DNA of 48,227 nucleotides from a virus, in IMG/VR virus record IMGVR_UViG_3300025085_000041, positions 1 through 48,227 of that record; one strand, written 5' to 3'. The notes beneath the pieces are model-generated. The model was not told the origin of the DNA, did not search any database, and saw nothing but the letters and a program-made list of their open reading frames with translations. A program made the translations under genes and the position numbers. Positions 21,701-30,711 of this stretch are shown here, piece after piece. Position 1 is the stretch's first letter, and every line of letters starts with the position of its first letter.

Positions 21701-24700
21701 CATCAAGACTGTTTATAATATCCAAAGCTGCCTTAGTATCCGCGCCTACATTCTGGATGTTTAATGTTTTTTTACTTGCTCCATAAATATCAACTAAAGC
21801 CTCAAAAGAATCTAACTTATCTAAGGGTATAGAAGATATTTCTGCTTTTGCTAATATTTTTAAAACGTCTATTAACGCATTATTATCTGCACCAACTTTT
21901 CCTTTTTTAATATTATACAGAACTCCTCCTTTTTTTCGTTTAGTCTTTTTCTGTATTCTGGCTATTTGATCATTAATTGTAGCTGAGTTCATTACATCAG
22001 TAACATACTTAGATAAGTTTTTTACCTGAGCCTCTTTACTAAAATTTGTTCTTAATACTTTTCGAGTCATAACTAAAGCTTGTTTAGCCCTAACCACACC
22101 TCTTACTTGAAGATCTTTTATCTGATCTAATACTCTCTGTTGAGCCGCTTTATATGAAGCTTCAGATTCCTTTGCTGCTTTTGATTCAAGTTGTATTTGA
22201 GTAACTAAACCATTAGCATCTATCACAAGAGTAGATTTCTTTTTCTTACCTTGCGTTATTCTCTTTGGGTTTATACCTCTTTTTCCTTTAGTAAATACTC
22301 CAGGTTCGGAAGCCGCTTTTCTGTTTGCTTCTTTGTTTTTTGTATCCGTTAATGTATTCGGCTCTCTGTTTGGATCAATTGAAACAACAGTGTCTATATT
22401 TTTTTTCGTTGGTTTAAGTCCAGTTAGTTTTTCAAATTTAATTTCTAAATCTACTAAACCAGGAGATTTTCCAGTCTGCGCCTTTACTTTTCCAGTATCA
22501 TTTTGTATTATAAACTCAACAACCTGCTGAATGTAGTCGCTTTCTCTTTCTTGAGTATATCCATCAAGCTCCATTACTAAATCATCTAAGCCACGAGTAT
22601 CTGTATCTTGTCCAGTCTCTTTGCCAAACATATTTTTTTGTTTCTTGGCAAACCAATAACGCCTCATGTTAGAAGTAACATTGTTAGCATCATTCGCGTC
22701 TATAAATTGCTGTTCAGTTATTTTACCTATTAATGAAGATATACCTAAAGGATCAGCTAATTCTTGTTTTTCTGATTTACTAAGCTCTTTTGATCTCTTT
22801 CTTTCTAAATCAATAGTCTCCGCAACTTCTTTTATGTTGTTAGAGTTTTCTGCAATCTCAGAAATGTATTGCTCTGGTGTTAAATTAGTAGACTCATCTA
22901 ACTGTAAAGGAGTACCCTCATTAACATCTATTACATTTTTCAAAATAAACTCTTGAGCTTTTGGAGGAGTCTTTTCTAAAGGCCTCCCAGTCTTTCTATT
23001 TACAGCATAAGCTTTCCCTTCTGCATCCACTTCTACATCAACAGTTCTGCTCCCTGGAACTTTAAATCTTTGAGTACCTCCTTTACGTTGAGAAGGAGGA
23101 ATGGTTTCAAAACTTTTAGGTTTGCTATCCACTCCCTTTTTTTTGTTTTCTATACCGAGTCTTTTAAACTCATTATTTAAAAACTCCTTATTAAGATCAT
23201 TTATAACCTCTCCGTTTTCTATACTTTGTATGTAATATTCTTTAACATCTTCGTCTGTAGTTATACCAGCTTTCTTCATAAGTACAGGGTTGAACCATTT
23301 CTTAGAAAACCCATTTTCACCATCAGCTATCTCATCTACTATGTTTTTTATTTTTTCTTTTAATGGCCGACTCTCTTCCTCTACTACTTCAGTGCTTTCA
23401 ACTACTTCCGCTTCCTCTTGCGTGGTAGGTTCGGAACTCTCTTGTTCATTTTTGGCTGGACTCTCTTCGGTAATTTCTTCTTGGACGTTGACTTCTCCCA
23501 CTCCTTCGCCATCTCTGGAAGATTCTTGTACATCCACCTGCGTTGTGCTTGACTCTTGAATGGCATCTACTTTCTCTTTTATTAATAATTGTTTTGCGTT
23601 ATCAAACTCCTTGTCTGTGTACGTGTCTTTATTTATTTTATCCTGAACTTCTTGATCAGTAATACTTTCCTCTACTTCTTTTTTTATGTCATCAGCTATT
23701 TTTTGATCCGCAATAATTGCTTTTTCAGCTTGCGTATCAGAGTTCTTAAGCTGCTCCATCATGGCTTTCTGCATATCAGAAATTTGCCCCTCTGTTGCTG
23801 ATTCTATTCCTTCTTCTTTTAATTTAGCTCTTGCTTCAGCTTTTGAAACAGACAACACCTCTGTAAAGGTATTTCCGTCTCTTGATATCTCTACTGTTTC
23901 TGTTATAGTAGATGATTCATTTATGAGAAAATTTATTTCTTGATCTATCTGGTTTCTTCTTTGTCTTGTAGCCTCAGATCTTGCATCAGGTAATTTACTT
24001 TTTTCTAATTCTAATTTAACAATAGCATCTCTTTGAGGCCCTGGAGGAACACCCAGAGCTTGTAAGTCCGCATCAAATTGACTTGTAGCTTTTAAGTCTG
24101 TTATTACAGACTGCATTTTTTTATCGTTTTTTATTTCGATATTCATACCAGCAATTTGATCTGGAGTTGCAGTTCCTATTGTTGCCAGCATATAATCCTT
24201 TGTAACAAGGTCGCCATTTAAATTATATCTTGGAGTAGTATAAATACCTCTTGCTAAAGATATAGGAGCATTACCTGCACCTGCAAAACCCTCAAGACCT
24301 ATTTCAGCCACGTCCATTTCCTGACCAGCCAAAGCTCTTGCGGTTGCTTCACCCAAACTACCTCCAGCAATTTCAACACCTAAACCAGCGGATATCTCAA
24401 TTCCTTTATTTACCATAGCTCTGGTTACAGTTCCTTTACCTCCAGCAGCTAATCTTTTAGCTGTTCCTTTTGCCAGGGCTTTTCCTGTACCTCCAATAGC
24501 TTTTCCAGCAACACCTGCTGTCATAGCATCAATCATACCTATAGCAAGACCTCTTGTAGCAGCTCTATTTCTAATTCTTTGTAGTGCTTGATCGTCATTT
24601 AAAACCATTCTTATCCCTTCAACATCAAATTTACCTCCTTTAGCCTCTACTTCTTCTTTCATAAATTCAGTATAAGACATACCAAATTCTAAAGCTGCCG

Positions 24701-25709
24701 AAGCTCCCCCCATAGCACCACCTATAGCACCTGCTCCTGTTCCAAATAAAGCACCAGGGCCAGACACTGCTGTTAAGGCTGCACCAGTTGCTGCACCAGT
24801 TGCTGCACCTGCTCCTGCCGCTGCTGCGGAGGCTGGATTAATCATAGACGAAAGTGAGTCAATAAGTAATTCTGGAGCTATTGAAAGATTCGATCCAAAG
24901 CCAAGAATAAAGCCAAGAACACCACCACCATTTTCATCATAAATTTTCTGAAAGCTTTTCATTTCATCAGAAACAGTTACGTTCTCTGATCTCTTAACAG
25001 CAGCTATGTATTCTTGTAAGTCTTGATCTGAAATATTTTTTCCTTTTGCAAACAAAGCAATAGAGTCATCTACTGATTGACCTTTGGTGTATCCGTTACC
25101 AATAGCACGATACATATCTCCCCAAAAATCAGCACTAAGAACACCTAAAATTGGAACATCATCAAACGCCCAATCCATTGCTTGACCAAGCCAGCTTTCT
25201 TCAAGCCAAGTCTCGTCTTCCTTGTCTTTTTTAGGCATTCCATCGTCACCTAAAATAACAATCTCGTCATCTACAATTTCATATAATTTTTTTGCATTAG
25301 AAGTAGGATCTAATATACCAGGAAGCTCTTCCTGCTCAATGTTTGGTGTAACATTAATATTGGCTTCATCTACATCTGCTTGAGGTACTTCTACTTGAGG
25401 TACTTCTACTTGAGGAATATCAACTGTTGTTGGTGAAGAATCCGAAGATCCAGCTCCTTCCACTTGAGGAGTTTGTGTATTTGATTCCGTATTTTCCTCT
25501 GGAGAAATAATAGGAGTATCTCCAGTTTCTTCTTTTTTTTTTTGAAGCTCACCAAAGTAAGACAAATAACCTTCCATTGTAGGAAATGCCTCTGGATCAA
25601 TCTCATCGTACAAAACTTCTAATCCTTCTGAGTCAATTATACCCTGAAGCGTTTCTTTGTCATCTACAATACCCTCTAATAATCCTAATAAATCGTCTAA
25701 TAATTCCAT
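18780..25709 (-). CDS. Giant ejection/internal virion protein (T7 gp16-like position)
   Basis: A 2309-residue protein, the largest in the window. From the N-terminus: an acidic leader with a short VPQVE repeat (about 95-115); a Gly/Ala-rich hydrophobic segment (about 285-340, GAGAATGAATGAAL) that could insert in a membrane; long Glu/Lys-rich helices (about 650-1300); and a helical C-terminal region (about 1700-2230) with segments such as TRPMWYGTFALKFEAETG. No lytic transglycosylase or polymerase signature was found by eye. Size and place after two smaller internal-protein genes match T7 gp16 and the large polyvalent proteins of other phages, which are injected with the DNA and form a channel across the cell envelope. 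That role is inferred from synteny and composition. Confidence 0.72.
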   Translation of the reverse strand: MELLDDLLGLLEGIVDDKETLQGIIDSEGLEVLYDEIDPEAFPTMEGYLSYFGELQKKKEETGDTPIISPEENTESNTQTPQVEGAGSSDSSPTTVDIPQVEVPQVEVPQADVDEANINVTPNIEQEELPGILDPTSNAKKLYEIVDDEIVILGDDGMPKKDKEDETWLEESWLGQAMDWAFDDVPILGVLSADFWGDMYRAIGNGYTKGQSVDDSIALFAKGKNISDQDLQEYIAAVKRSENVTVSDEMKSFQKIYDENGGGVLGFILGFGSNLSIAPELLIDSLSSMINPASAAAAGAGAATGAATGAALTAVSGPGALFGTGAGAIGGAMGGASAALEFGMSYTEFMKEEVEAKGGKFDVEGIRMVLNDDQALQRIRNRAATRGLAIGMIDAMTAGVAGKAIGGTGKALAKGTAKRLAAGGKGTVTRAMVNKGIEISAGLGVEIAGGSLGEATARALAGQEMDVAEIGLEGFAGAGNAPISLARGIYTTPRYNLNGDLVTKDYMLATIGTATPDQIAGMNIEIKNDKKMQSVITDLKATSQFDADLQALGVPPGPQRDAIVKLELEKSKLPDARSEATRQRRNQIDQEINFLINESSTITETVEISRDGNTFTEVLSVSKAEARAKLKEEGIESATEGQISDMQKAMMEQLKNSDTQAEKAIIADQKIADDIKKEVEESITDQEVQDKINKDTYTDKEFDNAKQLLIKEKVDAIQESSTTQVDVQESSRDGEGVGEVNVQEEITEESPAKNEQESSEPTTQEEAEVVESTEVVEEESRPLKEKIKNIVDEIADGENGFSKKWFNPVLMKKAGITTDEDVKEYYIQSIENGEVINDLNKEFLNNEFKRLGIENKKKGVDSKPKSFETIPPSQRKGGTQRFKVPGSRTVDVEVDAEGKAYAVNRKTGRPLEKTPPKAQEFILKNVIDVNEGTPLQLDESTNLTPEQYISEIAENSNNIKEVAETIDLERKRSKELSKSEKQELADPLGISSLIGKITEQQFIDANDANNVTSNMRRYWFAKKQKNMFGKETGQDTDTRGLDDLVMELDGYTQERESDYIQQVVEFIIQNDTGKVKAQTGKSPGLVDLEIKFEKLTGLKPTKKNIDTVVSIDPNREPNTLTDTKNKEANRKAASEPGVFTKGKRGINPKRITQGKKKKSTLVIDANGLVTQIQLESKAAKESEASYKAAQQRVLDQIKDLQVRGVVRAKQALVMTRKVLRTNFSKEAQVKNLSKYVTDVMNSATINDQIARIQKKTKRKKGGVLYNIKKGKVGADNNALIDVLKILAKAEISSIPLDKLDSFEALVDIYGASKKTLNIQNVGADTKAALDIINSLDAEADTDVKVEKVKKEKESKEYNLDEAIVEIKDIKADTDLISNKDSKKIAEELNLITDEDIKELVNENEDGTFDYSMVESLRSVMQNLSQGIVTPEANNILLEVKSNKAAKIVTKPFSKITLSGIKRNFKNLSSSIKLAITSRSPSGKNIILDKVRSNVASYIDDAFGNLNSTVIFDNTFGLLAKTYEAFKVNTDQGFSKIESAEKVLEFDGKGIIRRTARFGNSANKIVAKKYKIRLLQLAREHILNLDKNGKPNKKAPSAKEMIDATIEFYKKPENKNVYKNDLKILEQLVEEFTVDGEISLDKLESSLTKGEKKALSIYDEVNNSLAEKGLFTSSVIRSNRIDLLNGYSHRVVLSNETSAAIDEKAVEFSKASTKSGTFEGRTNGPKPISFDPSLSAQRGLQETNIDYFMTSKIREVMKTVNKVSKNMKADGTDAQIQAADALKKSVEEVIKITYGETMRPVGVGEMFLNRIKRNAYQAILAGVPRMGIELASNLSFVMANPKAALLGFKKFSGLAYLGGKKGADILNNLGSSETTKQYNAKTFTSRFADMSNFAQSSPDSMRAKSGFMNVLGILGRLGPKQTISAIDQIAGAIISTPDRAMTRPMWYGTFALKFEAETGIKLSKKDFVEIGEGTSKYLSDEYSDAVKKSTAEADRMGVRISSSQNPFKGVIKNMRRNDPNQPMLLNTYRAVNKFMATFSLFEYGTVRNAVGALQRSGDMSKKQAVGIMTAATVRMTMYPLLLSLVSDGFDELFTDAEYEEDDSSIEDMITRQTIGTVLTLMTRRSMGNIPNLLPAFGIEKFNEYMLGEFREGEYDPFKHSITFSQFNEGDLKKKGLIETTIGLLAGPMGPIIKTLQRSTDLAVRSITNKTEESREKNKKELTNRMALELMGNLGLIPFYKDVRRVVMKEMFEDDVVKRRKTKKAKERKQYLDFLKDNDPKEYRYQLRQDKLKDSDKINSDVISGGDVIKQ
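25380..25415 (-). repeat. 15-bp tandem repeat encoding VPQVE units
   Basis: Two perfect copies of a 15-base unit (TTGAGGTACTTCTAC on the plus strand) plus a partial third lie inside the giant virion gene and encode repeated VPQVE residues in an acidic linker. The unit length is a multiple of three, so copy-number changes would keep the frame. Confidence 0.85.
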
Positions 25710-25721
25710 AAATATTTATTA

Positions 25722-27746
25722 TTACTGAGTCTTACGCCATACTTTATAGTCTTGAAAGTTTCCTCCTGGATTTGATCGTTTCCATATTTTAAAACTCATA
25801 ATAGTTTTGCTTTCTCTTTTCTTGTTAACTTTCTTAGTAGCTTCATTAATCGCGTCAACTACTTGGTTTGCAATATTTGTTTTTGTTTCTCCACCACTAA
25901 TTCTAATAGACGTCTCTTTACCAGCTATGTTTATTTTATAATACTCTTCACCACCAACTGTAACCACCTCTGTTGTTGGGCTACCATAACCTTGATTTGC
26001 AAGCTCTCTTTTAAGCTCACCACCCATGGCGTTAACTACCACATCATCTACAACCTTTGTGACTGTACTATCCCATTGGAGATTTGTCGTGTCTCCAATT
26101 GCATCCTCTATTGTTTTTATAACTGTTTTACCAGAAGGCAGTACAGACGTGTTGGTTATTACATTAAGAGGAGGTTTTGATACTGATGTTTTTAATTCTC
26201 TACTTATACGAGGGTTTATTTTTATTTTTTGAGAATTAATTAAATCCCTAACTCTTCCTCTACTATAACCCTTACCTGGAGTTAATATGTCAATAGCTGT
26301 CATAATATCAGTCTCAGTATCAAGAATATCTAATGACTCATCTTCAGCTGTATTTGGATTGTCAGGTTTACCACTGTCACTTACTCTATCTATAATAAAA
26401 TCATCTTGTCCTCCACCTCTTTTTATAACAATCATTGAATCAAAAATATCAAAAGATATAATTTTATCCTCTGGCTTTGTAACTTCAGCATTTCTGGAAT
26501 CAATAAGCCTCTTAAGAATAGCTTTTGATGAAGCGGCATTTGGATTTGTAAACACATCATTTAATTCAGATATATAACCTGCATCAGCTATATCTTGATT
26601 AGTACCTGTAACCGCAGCTGTATTTGGTTGTTGACCACTAAGACCTTTAGTCTTTTTAGTTGACTGACCAAACTGCGTAAGAATTTCATCTTTTATAAAT
26701 TGCTTAGCAGCATCCTCTTGACCATCTATTAACGTAACGCTTGGAGGTTGAGTTGTATAATCAGCTTGAATCCATTTACTTAAATCCGTACCTCCTTTAT
26801 TTACAAACTCTTGCTCTGTTTGAGCAATAATATATCTATCTGATCCTGCTGATCTGCCTACTAAAATATTAGCAATAGACAATTCATCTCCCATAACAGT
26901 TTCTGATATGGTCTCAACAAGAGTGTTAAATCTTGTTTTACCATCTTTTCCCTTCAAAGCATCTTCCATCTCTCTTGCTCCTTCACGAGTGACAACAACA
27001 TTACCACCATCAGTTACTGTGTATCCACTAATAGTGGATGTAATAAAAGCGCCTACATTTTTAACTTCATTTGCAACAATAGTGCTTACATCGTATTTTG
27101 CTCCGTCATCTTCGTATAATAGTAAATTATTAAGATTATTAAAACTTTGATACGCATCTCTCTGTGTATCCCACTCAGGCATACTTCCGTCTTCATTTAA
27201 ACGAACCAAGTATGAATTACCTGTTGGCGAAGTAAATGGAACTACATTGTCTAAATTGTTAAAAGCTAAAGTAGATTCCTTTATAGCTGTCTCCATTCCA
27301 GAAGCTATAACCTTACCATTAGGGCCTAACTTCTGTCTTTCTTCAGATTTAATGAATTTTGTATTCCAATCTTTGGCAGCGATACCCCAGTTAGCCATAT
27401 CGTCTTTAGCTGTTTGAAGAGTAGCCATAAAATCAGAAGGTTTTATTTTACCTTTCTTCATTAACTGAGACTGAATTAAAAGAGTTTCTTTTAATCCCTT
27501 CGCAGCCAACAAAACTGTTTGACCTAAAGTCTGGTTTTGAAAAGAATCAGCTTTTTCTAACTGAGCAATTACATCGTCTGTATCTGACTGTATTTGTGCT
27601 TTCCTACCCTCTCTTTGAGTAGCTATAGCATTTACACCAGCTGTAATTTTCGCTGCTTCTTCAGCAAAGTTTAATTGAGATCCTTCACGACCTTGATAAA
27701 CTTCATAATCCGATACCGACTCTTGTCTGCTAAATTCGTTTGCCAT
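25722..27746 (-). CDS. Internal virion protein (T7 gp15-like position)
   Basis: A 674-residue largely helical protein without enzymatic motifs. The N-terminal 120 residues are Gln/Ala-rich helices; the middle has mixed segments; the end reads FKIWKRSNPGGNFQDYKVWRK, a short motif of the WKxxNPGxxFxDYK kind that I associate with virion proteins of Bacteroidota phages. It lies between the gp14-like gene and the giant protein gene, the position and size of T7 gp15 (747 residues), a core protein ejected into the host. The equivalence is inferred from order and size, not from visible sequence identity. Confidence 0.62.
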   Translation of the reverse strand: MANEFSRQESVSDYEVYQGREGSQLNFAEEAAKITAGVNAIATQREGRKAQIQSDTDDVIAQLEKADSFQNQTLGQTVLLAAKGLKETLLIQSQLMKKGKIKPSDFMATLQTAKDDMANWGIAAKDWNTKFIKSEERQKLGPNGKVIASGMETAIKESTLAFNNLDNVVPFTSPTGNSYLVRLNEDGSMPEWDTQRDAYQSFNNLNNLLLYEDDGAKYDVSTIVANEVKNVGAFITSTISGYTVTDGGNVVVTREGAREMEDALKGKDGKTRFNTLVETISETVMGDELSIANILVGRSAGSDRYIIAQTEQEFVNKGGTDLSKWIQADYTTQPPSVTLIDGQEDAAKQFIKDEILTQFGQSTKKTKGLSGQQPNTAAVTGTNQDIADAGYISELNDVFTNPNAASSKAILKRLIDSRNAEVTKPEDKIISFDIFDSMIVIKRGGGQDDFIIDRVSDSGKPDNPNTAEDESLDILDTETDIMTAIDILTPGKGYSRGRVRDLINSQKIKINPRISRELKTSVSKPPLNVITNTSVLPSGKTVIKTIEDAIGDTTNLQWDSTVTKVVDDVVVNAMGGELKRELANQGYGSPTTEVVTVGGEEYYKINIAGKETSIRISGGETKTNIANQVVDAINEATKKVNKKRESKTIMSFKIWKRSNPGGNFQDYKVWRKTQ

Positions 27747-27759
27747 TATTTATTTTTTT

Positions 27760-28380
27760 TTATTGACCAGTAGCGTTAGCAGCGTTTAAACTATCTAAGA
27801 AATTTTGTTCAGCAGTAGTGAGATTTTTTGCTCCAAATAAAGGGGCTAATTGAGCCGCTTGACCAACTGTACTTACTACTCCACTTATTCCTTCAGACAT
27901 TGCTTTCGCAGAAGCTGCTGATGATTCTTTAGCAATCTTCTCTTGATCTTTTGCGTAACCTAAATCCATACGCTTTAAATCTTGATTAATAGCGTCTTTG
28001 GCATCTGCTTTCATTTTTGCATTTGCTTCTAAATCTTTCTGCAAACCTAAACGAGTAGCTTCGGCAGTGGCATCAGAAGCCTGTTGAAGTAAACCAACAC
28101 CAGCGGCTAAATTACGAGGATCTCCTTCTTGAAGAGCTTGTATATTTTGAGTTTGTGCTTGTAAATTATTTGCAAAAGCTCTATCATAAGCTTCGGTAGA
28201 AACATTTAAACCAGCATAAAAGTTTTTTTCTGCTTTTCTTTTAGCCTCCGCCATAGCTTTTTTTGAAGCTGCCGCGGCTTTTTCAGCCATCCTTCCTTGT
28301 TTTGCAGATTGACTAAAGGAGTTTATTGCCCCTCCTGCCGAAGCCGCTACCCCTACTACTGCTGCTGTTGTTACTGCCAT
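27760..28380 (-). CDS. Internal virion protein (T7 gp14-like)
   Basis: A 206-residue protein. A hydrophobic Ala/Gly N-terminus (VTTAAVVGVAASAGGAINS) is followed by a long Ala/Lys/Gln-rich coiled coil and a second Gly/Ala hydrophobic region near the end. T7 gp14 (196 residues) has the same design and forms the outer-membrane part of the ejection channel. Together with the next two genes it would build the ejectosome. Start and stop are tightly spaced with its neighbours. Confidence 0.68.
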   Translation of the reverse strand: MAVTTAAVVGVAASAGGAINSFSQSAKQGRMAEKAAAASKKAMAEAKRKAEKNFYAGLNVSTEAYDRAFANNLQAQTQNIQALQEGDPRNLAAGVGLLQQASDATAEATRLGLQKDLEANAKMKADAKDAINQDLKRMDLGYAKDQEKIAKESSAASAKAMSEGISGVVSTVGQAAQLAPLFGAKNLTTAEQNFLDSLNAANATGQ

Positions 28381-28381
28381 A

Positions 28382-28792
28382 TTATATTTTTTTAATCATT
28401 TCAATAGAATACGTAGAAGCTTCTTCATATCCTATTTTTTTATACACGTTAATTAAAGGTTTATTTTTAATTAAAGCATATACATATTTTTTATTTAGGT
28501 CTTCAGCTTGCTTGGTAATAGTTCCAACCAATAAAGCTAAAGCCTCTTTTCTTTTGCTCCTATCTTTGTAATGTAAATTAGATATTATCCAATCACACCA
28601 CACTGCTGTAGAGTTGGTTGTGTACATAAATCCTGCACATATAGGCGTATCCTGGTCGTATACTATATAACCTCCTGTACCATTTTCAGGAAGAAAGTCT
28701 CTTGATGGAGCTGTCCACCTCCAGTCCGCCCACCAATCTACAAGTATATTGTCATAGTCGCTTACTTCTAATGGTCGTATATTTAATTTCAT
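28382..28792 (-). CDS. GNAT-fold protein (T7 gp13-like position)
   Basis: A 136-residue protein with GNAT-like features: a first strand MKLNIRPLEVSDYDNI, a central GGYIVYDQDTPICAGFMY strand pair, a helix KRKEALALLVGTITKQAEDL and YALIKNKPLINVYKKIGYEE (the B-motif-like part). T7-type phages encode a gp13 protein of about 138 residues with a similar fold just before gp14, which is needed for virion assembly; acetyltransferase activity has not been established for it. Here the gene also directly precedes the gp14-like gene. A TATCTTTG box sits just upstream. Confidence 0.75.
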   Translation of the reverse strand: MKLNIRPLEVSDYDNILVDWWADWRWTAPSRDFLPENGTGGYIVYDQDTPICAGFMYTTNSTAVWCDWIISNLHYKDRSKRKEALALLVGTITKQAEDLNKKYVYALIKNKPLINVYKKIGYEEASTYSIEMIKKI

Positions 28793-28798
28793 TTACAA

Positions 28799-28806
28799 CA
28801 AAGATA
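28799..28806 (-). promoter_or_regulatory. Promoter -7 box TATCTTTG before the ejection cassette
   Basis: On the minus strand CTATCTTTGT matches TAnnTTTG and the same nine-base core seen at 3921, 37480 and 37863. It lies only seven bases before the ATG, so the transcript would be nearly leaderless. No TTG at -33 was seen. Confidence 0.4.
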
Positions 28807-28813
28807 GTAATTT

Positions 28814-29644
28814 TTATGGAAAACTTTTCATCACACTACTGCCTACTGAAAATAGTTCTACAGGATCTGTTGAGTCATTTTCAAGTTTAAATTCCAAGTA
28901 GTATCCTCTTGCCCCATGAGACTCAGCTGTTGCGTTTTTTATAAACATAATAAACTGACCAACTGTTGGTGTAGAACCGCCTGGCACTGTTGTGTCTACA
29001 GTAATGCTTGTACTTGTTTTAAATGTAACTTGACCTACAAAAATTGGATCTGTAGTAGCTACACCAGACGCTAAGGTTGCTGCATATACATTATCTCCAA
29101 TATTTAATATAGATCCAATAGCTCCTGCGAACTCAATCAACATATTACCTGCCGCTCCACTAACTGATGTACATACACCTATTCCATTTGCCGACCTCAT
29201 TTGCCAGTTTACAGTACCTGAATTAGTTCTTAAAAAACTAAACCACTCACCTTCTTTTTGTACAAAATAAGTGTCAAGCATTGATCCTGGCACACCATCC
29301 GTTAGGTCTGTTTGAAGAGACGTGCAAGCCCATCGAGCTTCATTCGTATCTGCTACTGTTGTTGTTGACTCATAAGATAGAGTTTTAAATAACTTAATAG
29401 ACAAAGTAGGCTCAGGATTAAAAACACTTGTAATAGAAGATGCTGTAAACGATCCGTAATATGTATTTCGTAGAGGATTAGTGTTGTGCCTCCATAAATT
29501 ACCTCCTTTGAAACTATAAAAGTAACTATTCATTCCTATCATAAAGTCAGGGTAAAAAGAATAAAAAGAAGGCCACCCTCCTTGCCCTCCAAACCTTGGA
29601 AGCGAAGAAGAATCTTTGTTGTATGTTAATGTTTTATCTGACAT
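28814..29644 (-). CDS. Virion structural protein of Bacteroidota phages (276 aa)
   Basis: A 276-residue protein. The N-terminal segment GGWPSFYSFYPDFMIGMNSYFYSFKGGNLWRHN (about 20-55; shown here in part) is a pattern I associate with tail or stabilisation proteins of crAss-like and other Bacteroidota phages. The rest is beta-rich with many Ser/Thr/Gly. It lies between the adhesin-like protein gene and the ejection cassette, so it is most likely a tail or baseplate component. Confidence 0.65.
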   Translation of the reverse strand: MSDKTLTYNKDSSSLPRFGGQGGWPSFYSFYPDFMIGMNSYFYSFKGGNLWRHNTNPLRNTYYGSFTASSITSVFNPEPTLSIKLFKTLSYESTTTVADTNEARWACTSLQTDLTDGVPGSMLDTYFVQKEGEWFSFLRTNSGTVNWQMRSANGIGVCTSVSGAAGNMLIEFAGAIGSILNIGDNVYAATLASGVATTDPIFVGQVTFKTSTSITVDTTVPGGSTPTVGQFIMFIKNATAESHGARGYYLEFKLENDSTDPVELFSVGSSVMKSFP

Positions 29645-29655
29645 ATTATATGTTT

Positions 29656-30699
29656 TTAAGTTGGATTACAAGGCCCTGAAGACACAACGACTCCATTTCT
29701 TATTCCTAAAGCAGTTGTTCCAGAAGGCCCAGGATCTCCTATTATAACGTATTGAAGTGTATTGGTATCATTTAGGTATGCTGAACCATCAGCTGCTGTA
29801 AAAACAAAATTACCTATCTCTGGCAACGCATTAGTTCTCACAGTATAAGGAACTGAAGTACCTGTCGCGTTTCTAACAAAATAGTAAGTTGTATTTGGAG
29901 TGGCACAAGCATCTCCTCCTTGAAGAGGTGAACCTGTAAAAGTTGGTAAAGACTCAGGACAATCTACTTCCCAGTTAAATGCTGTTCCACAAAGTGGCGC
30001 AAATATTTGTAAGTTCAAAACTGTTGGTGTTACGGATGTTTTTGGAACAACCATAGTAAATACAGGAGAGTTAGGATCTGATGCATAACCTATAGTATTA
30101 GAAGCAACTGTAACATTTTGAGTTGTTCCTTGATCCACGTATGTTCCAGACACTAAAGAAAAATTTGACGGAGAAGTACCCTGCGTTGGACAAGATCCAG
30201 CACTATTGTAAGGACTGTTGGCCAATAAATTTGCGTTTTGGTTACCAACATAAGTAGGTAATCCTGTGCCTTGATTTGCTATACCAGCATAATCCACTTG
30301 TGTTCCAGCTCCGTCAATTAGTGTAACTCCATTGTGATTGTCAGCAGCAGTCAATCTATTTATTGAAACACTATTCCATGTAGCAATTATACCATCTGGA
30401 ACGCTGTTCCCCATAAAACACCTTATTACTACAGCTCCTGTATCATTTGCTAAGTCAATATTAGCATCAAAAACTCCGTTTTGATCAGAAATAGACGCGG
30501 ATAGACCTGAACCACAAGGAACTAAACAAGCGCTACATGGTTGAGCGTTAAGTAATATTCCGTTTAACTGCTGTCTAACTATCAAGCCTTGACCATAATA
30601 ACCATCAGCAGCTAAAGTGCTTAATGAAGAATCTGTATATAAAGATGTTGCTGACGAAAAATTTACGCCATCGAAACAGTATGTTCCTAATGTTGCCAT
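29656..30699 (-). CDS. Cys-containing tail fibre/adhesin-like protein (347 aa)
   Basis: A 347-residue beta-rich, Ser/Thr/Gly/Asn-rich protein. The N-terminal part contains a module (LYTDSSLSTLAADGYY, then an NGILL strand and CSACLVPC) that also ends the preceding 1615-residue protein, and a third version closes this protein (FVFTAADGS...IRNGVVVSSGPC). An Ig-like or jelly-roll centre is likely. Such Cys-closed modules occur in extracellular and receptor-binding proteins; this is the best candidate for a host-recognition protein, by inference. Confidence 0.62.
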   Translation of the reverse strand: MATLGTYCFDGVNFSSATSLYTDSSLSTLAADGYYGQGLIVRQQLNGILLNAQPCSACLVPCGSGLSASISDQNGVFDANIDLANDTGAVVIRCFMGNSVPDGIIATWNSVSINRLTAADNHNGVTLIDGAGTQVDYAGIANQGTGLPTYVGNQNANLLANSPYNSAGSCPTQGTSPSNFSLVSGTYVDQGTTQNVTVASNTIGYASDPNSPVFTMVVPKTSVTPTVLNLQIFAPLCGTAFNWEVDCPESLPTFTGSPLQGGDACATPNTTYYFVRNATGTSVPYTVRTNALPEIGNFVFTAADGSAYLNDTNTLQYVIIGDPGPSGTTALGIRNGVVVSSGPCNPT

Positions 30700-30711
30700 A
30701 GTTTTATTTAT

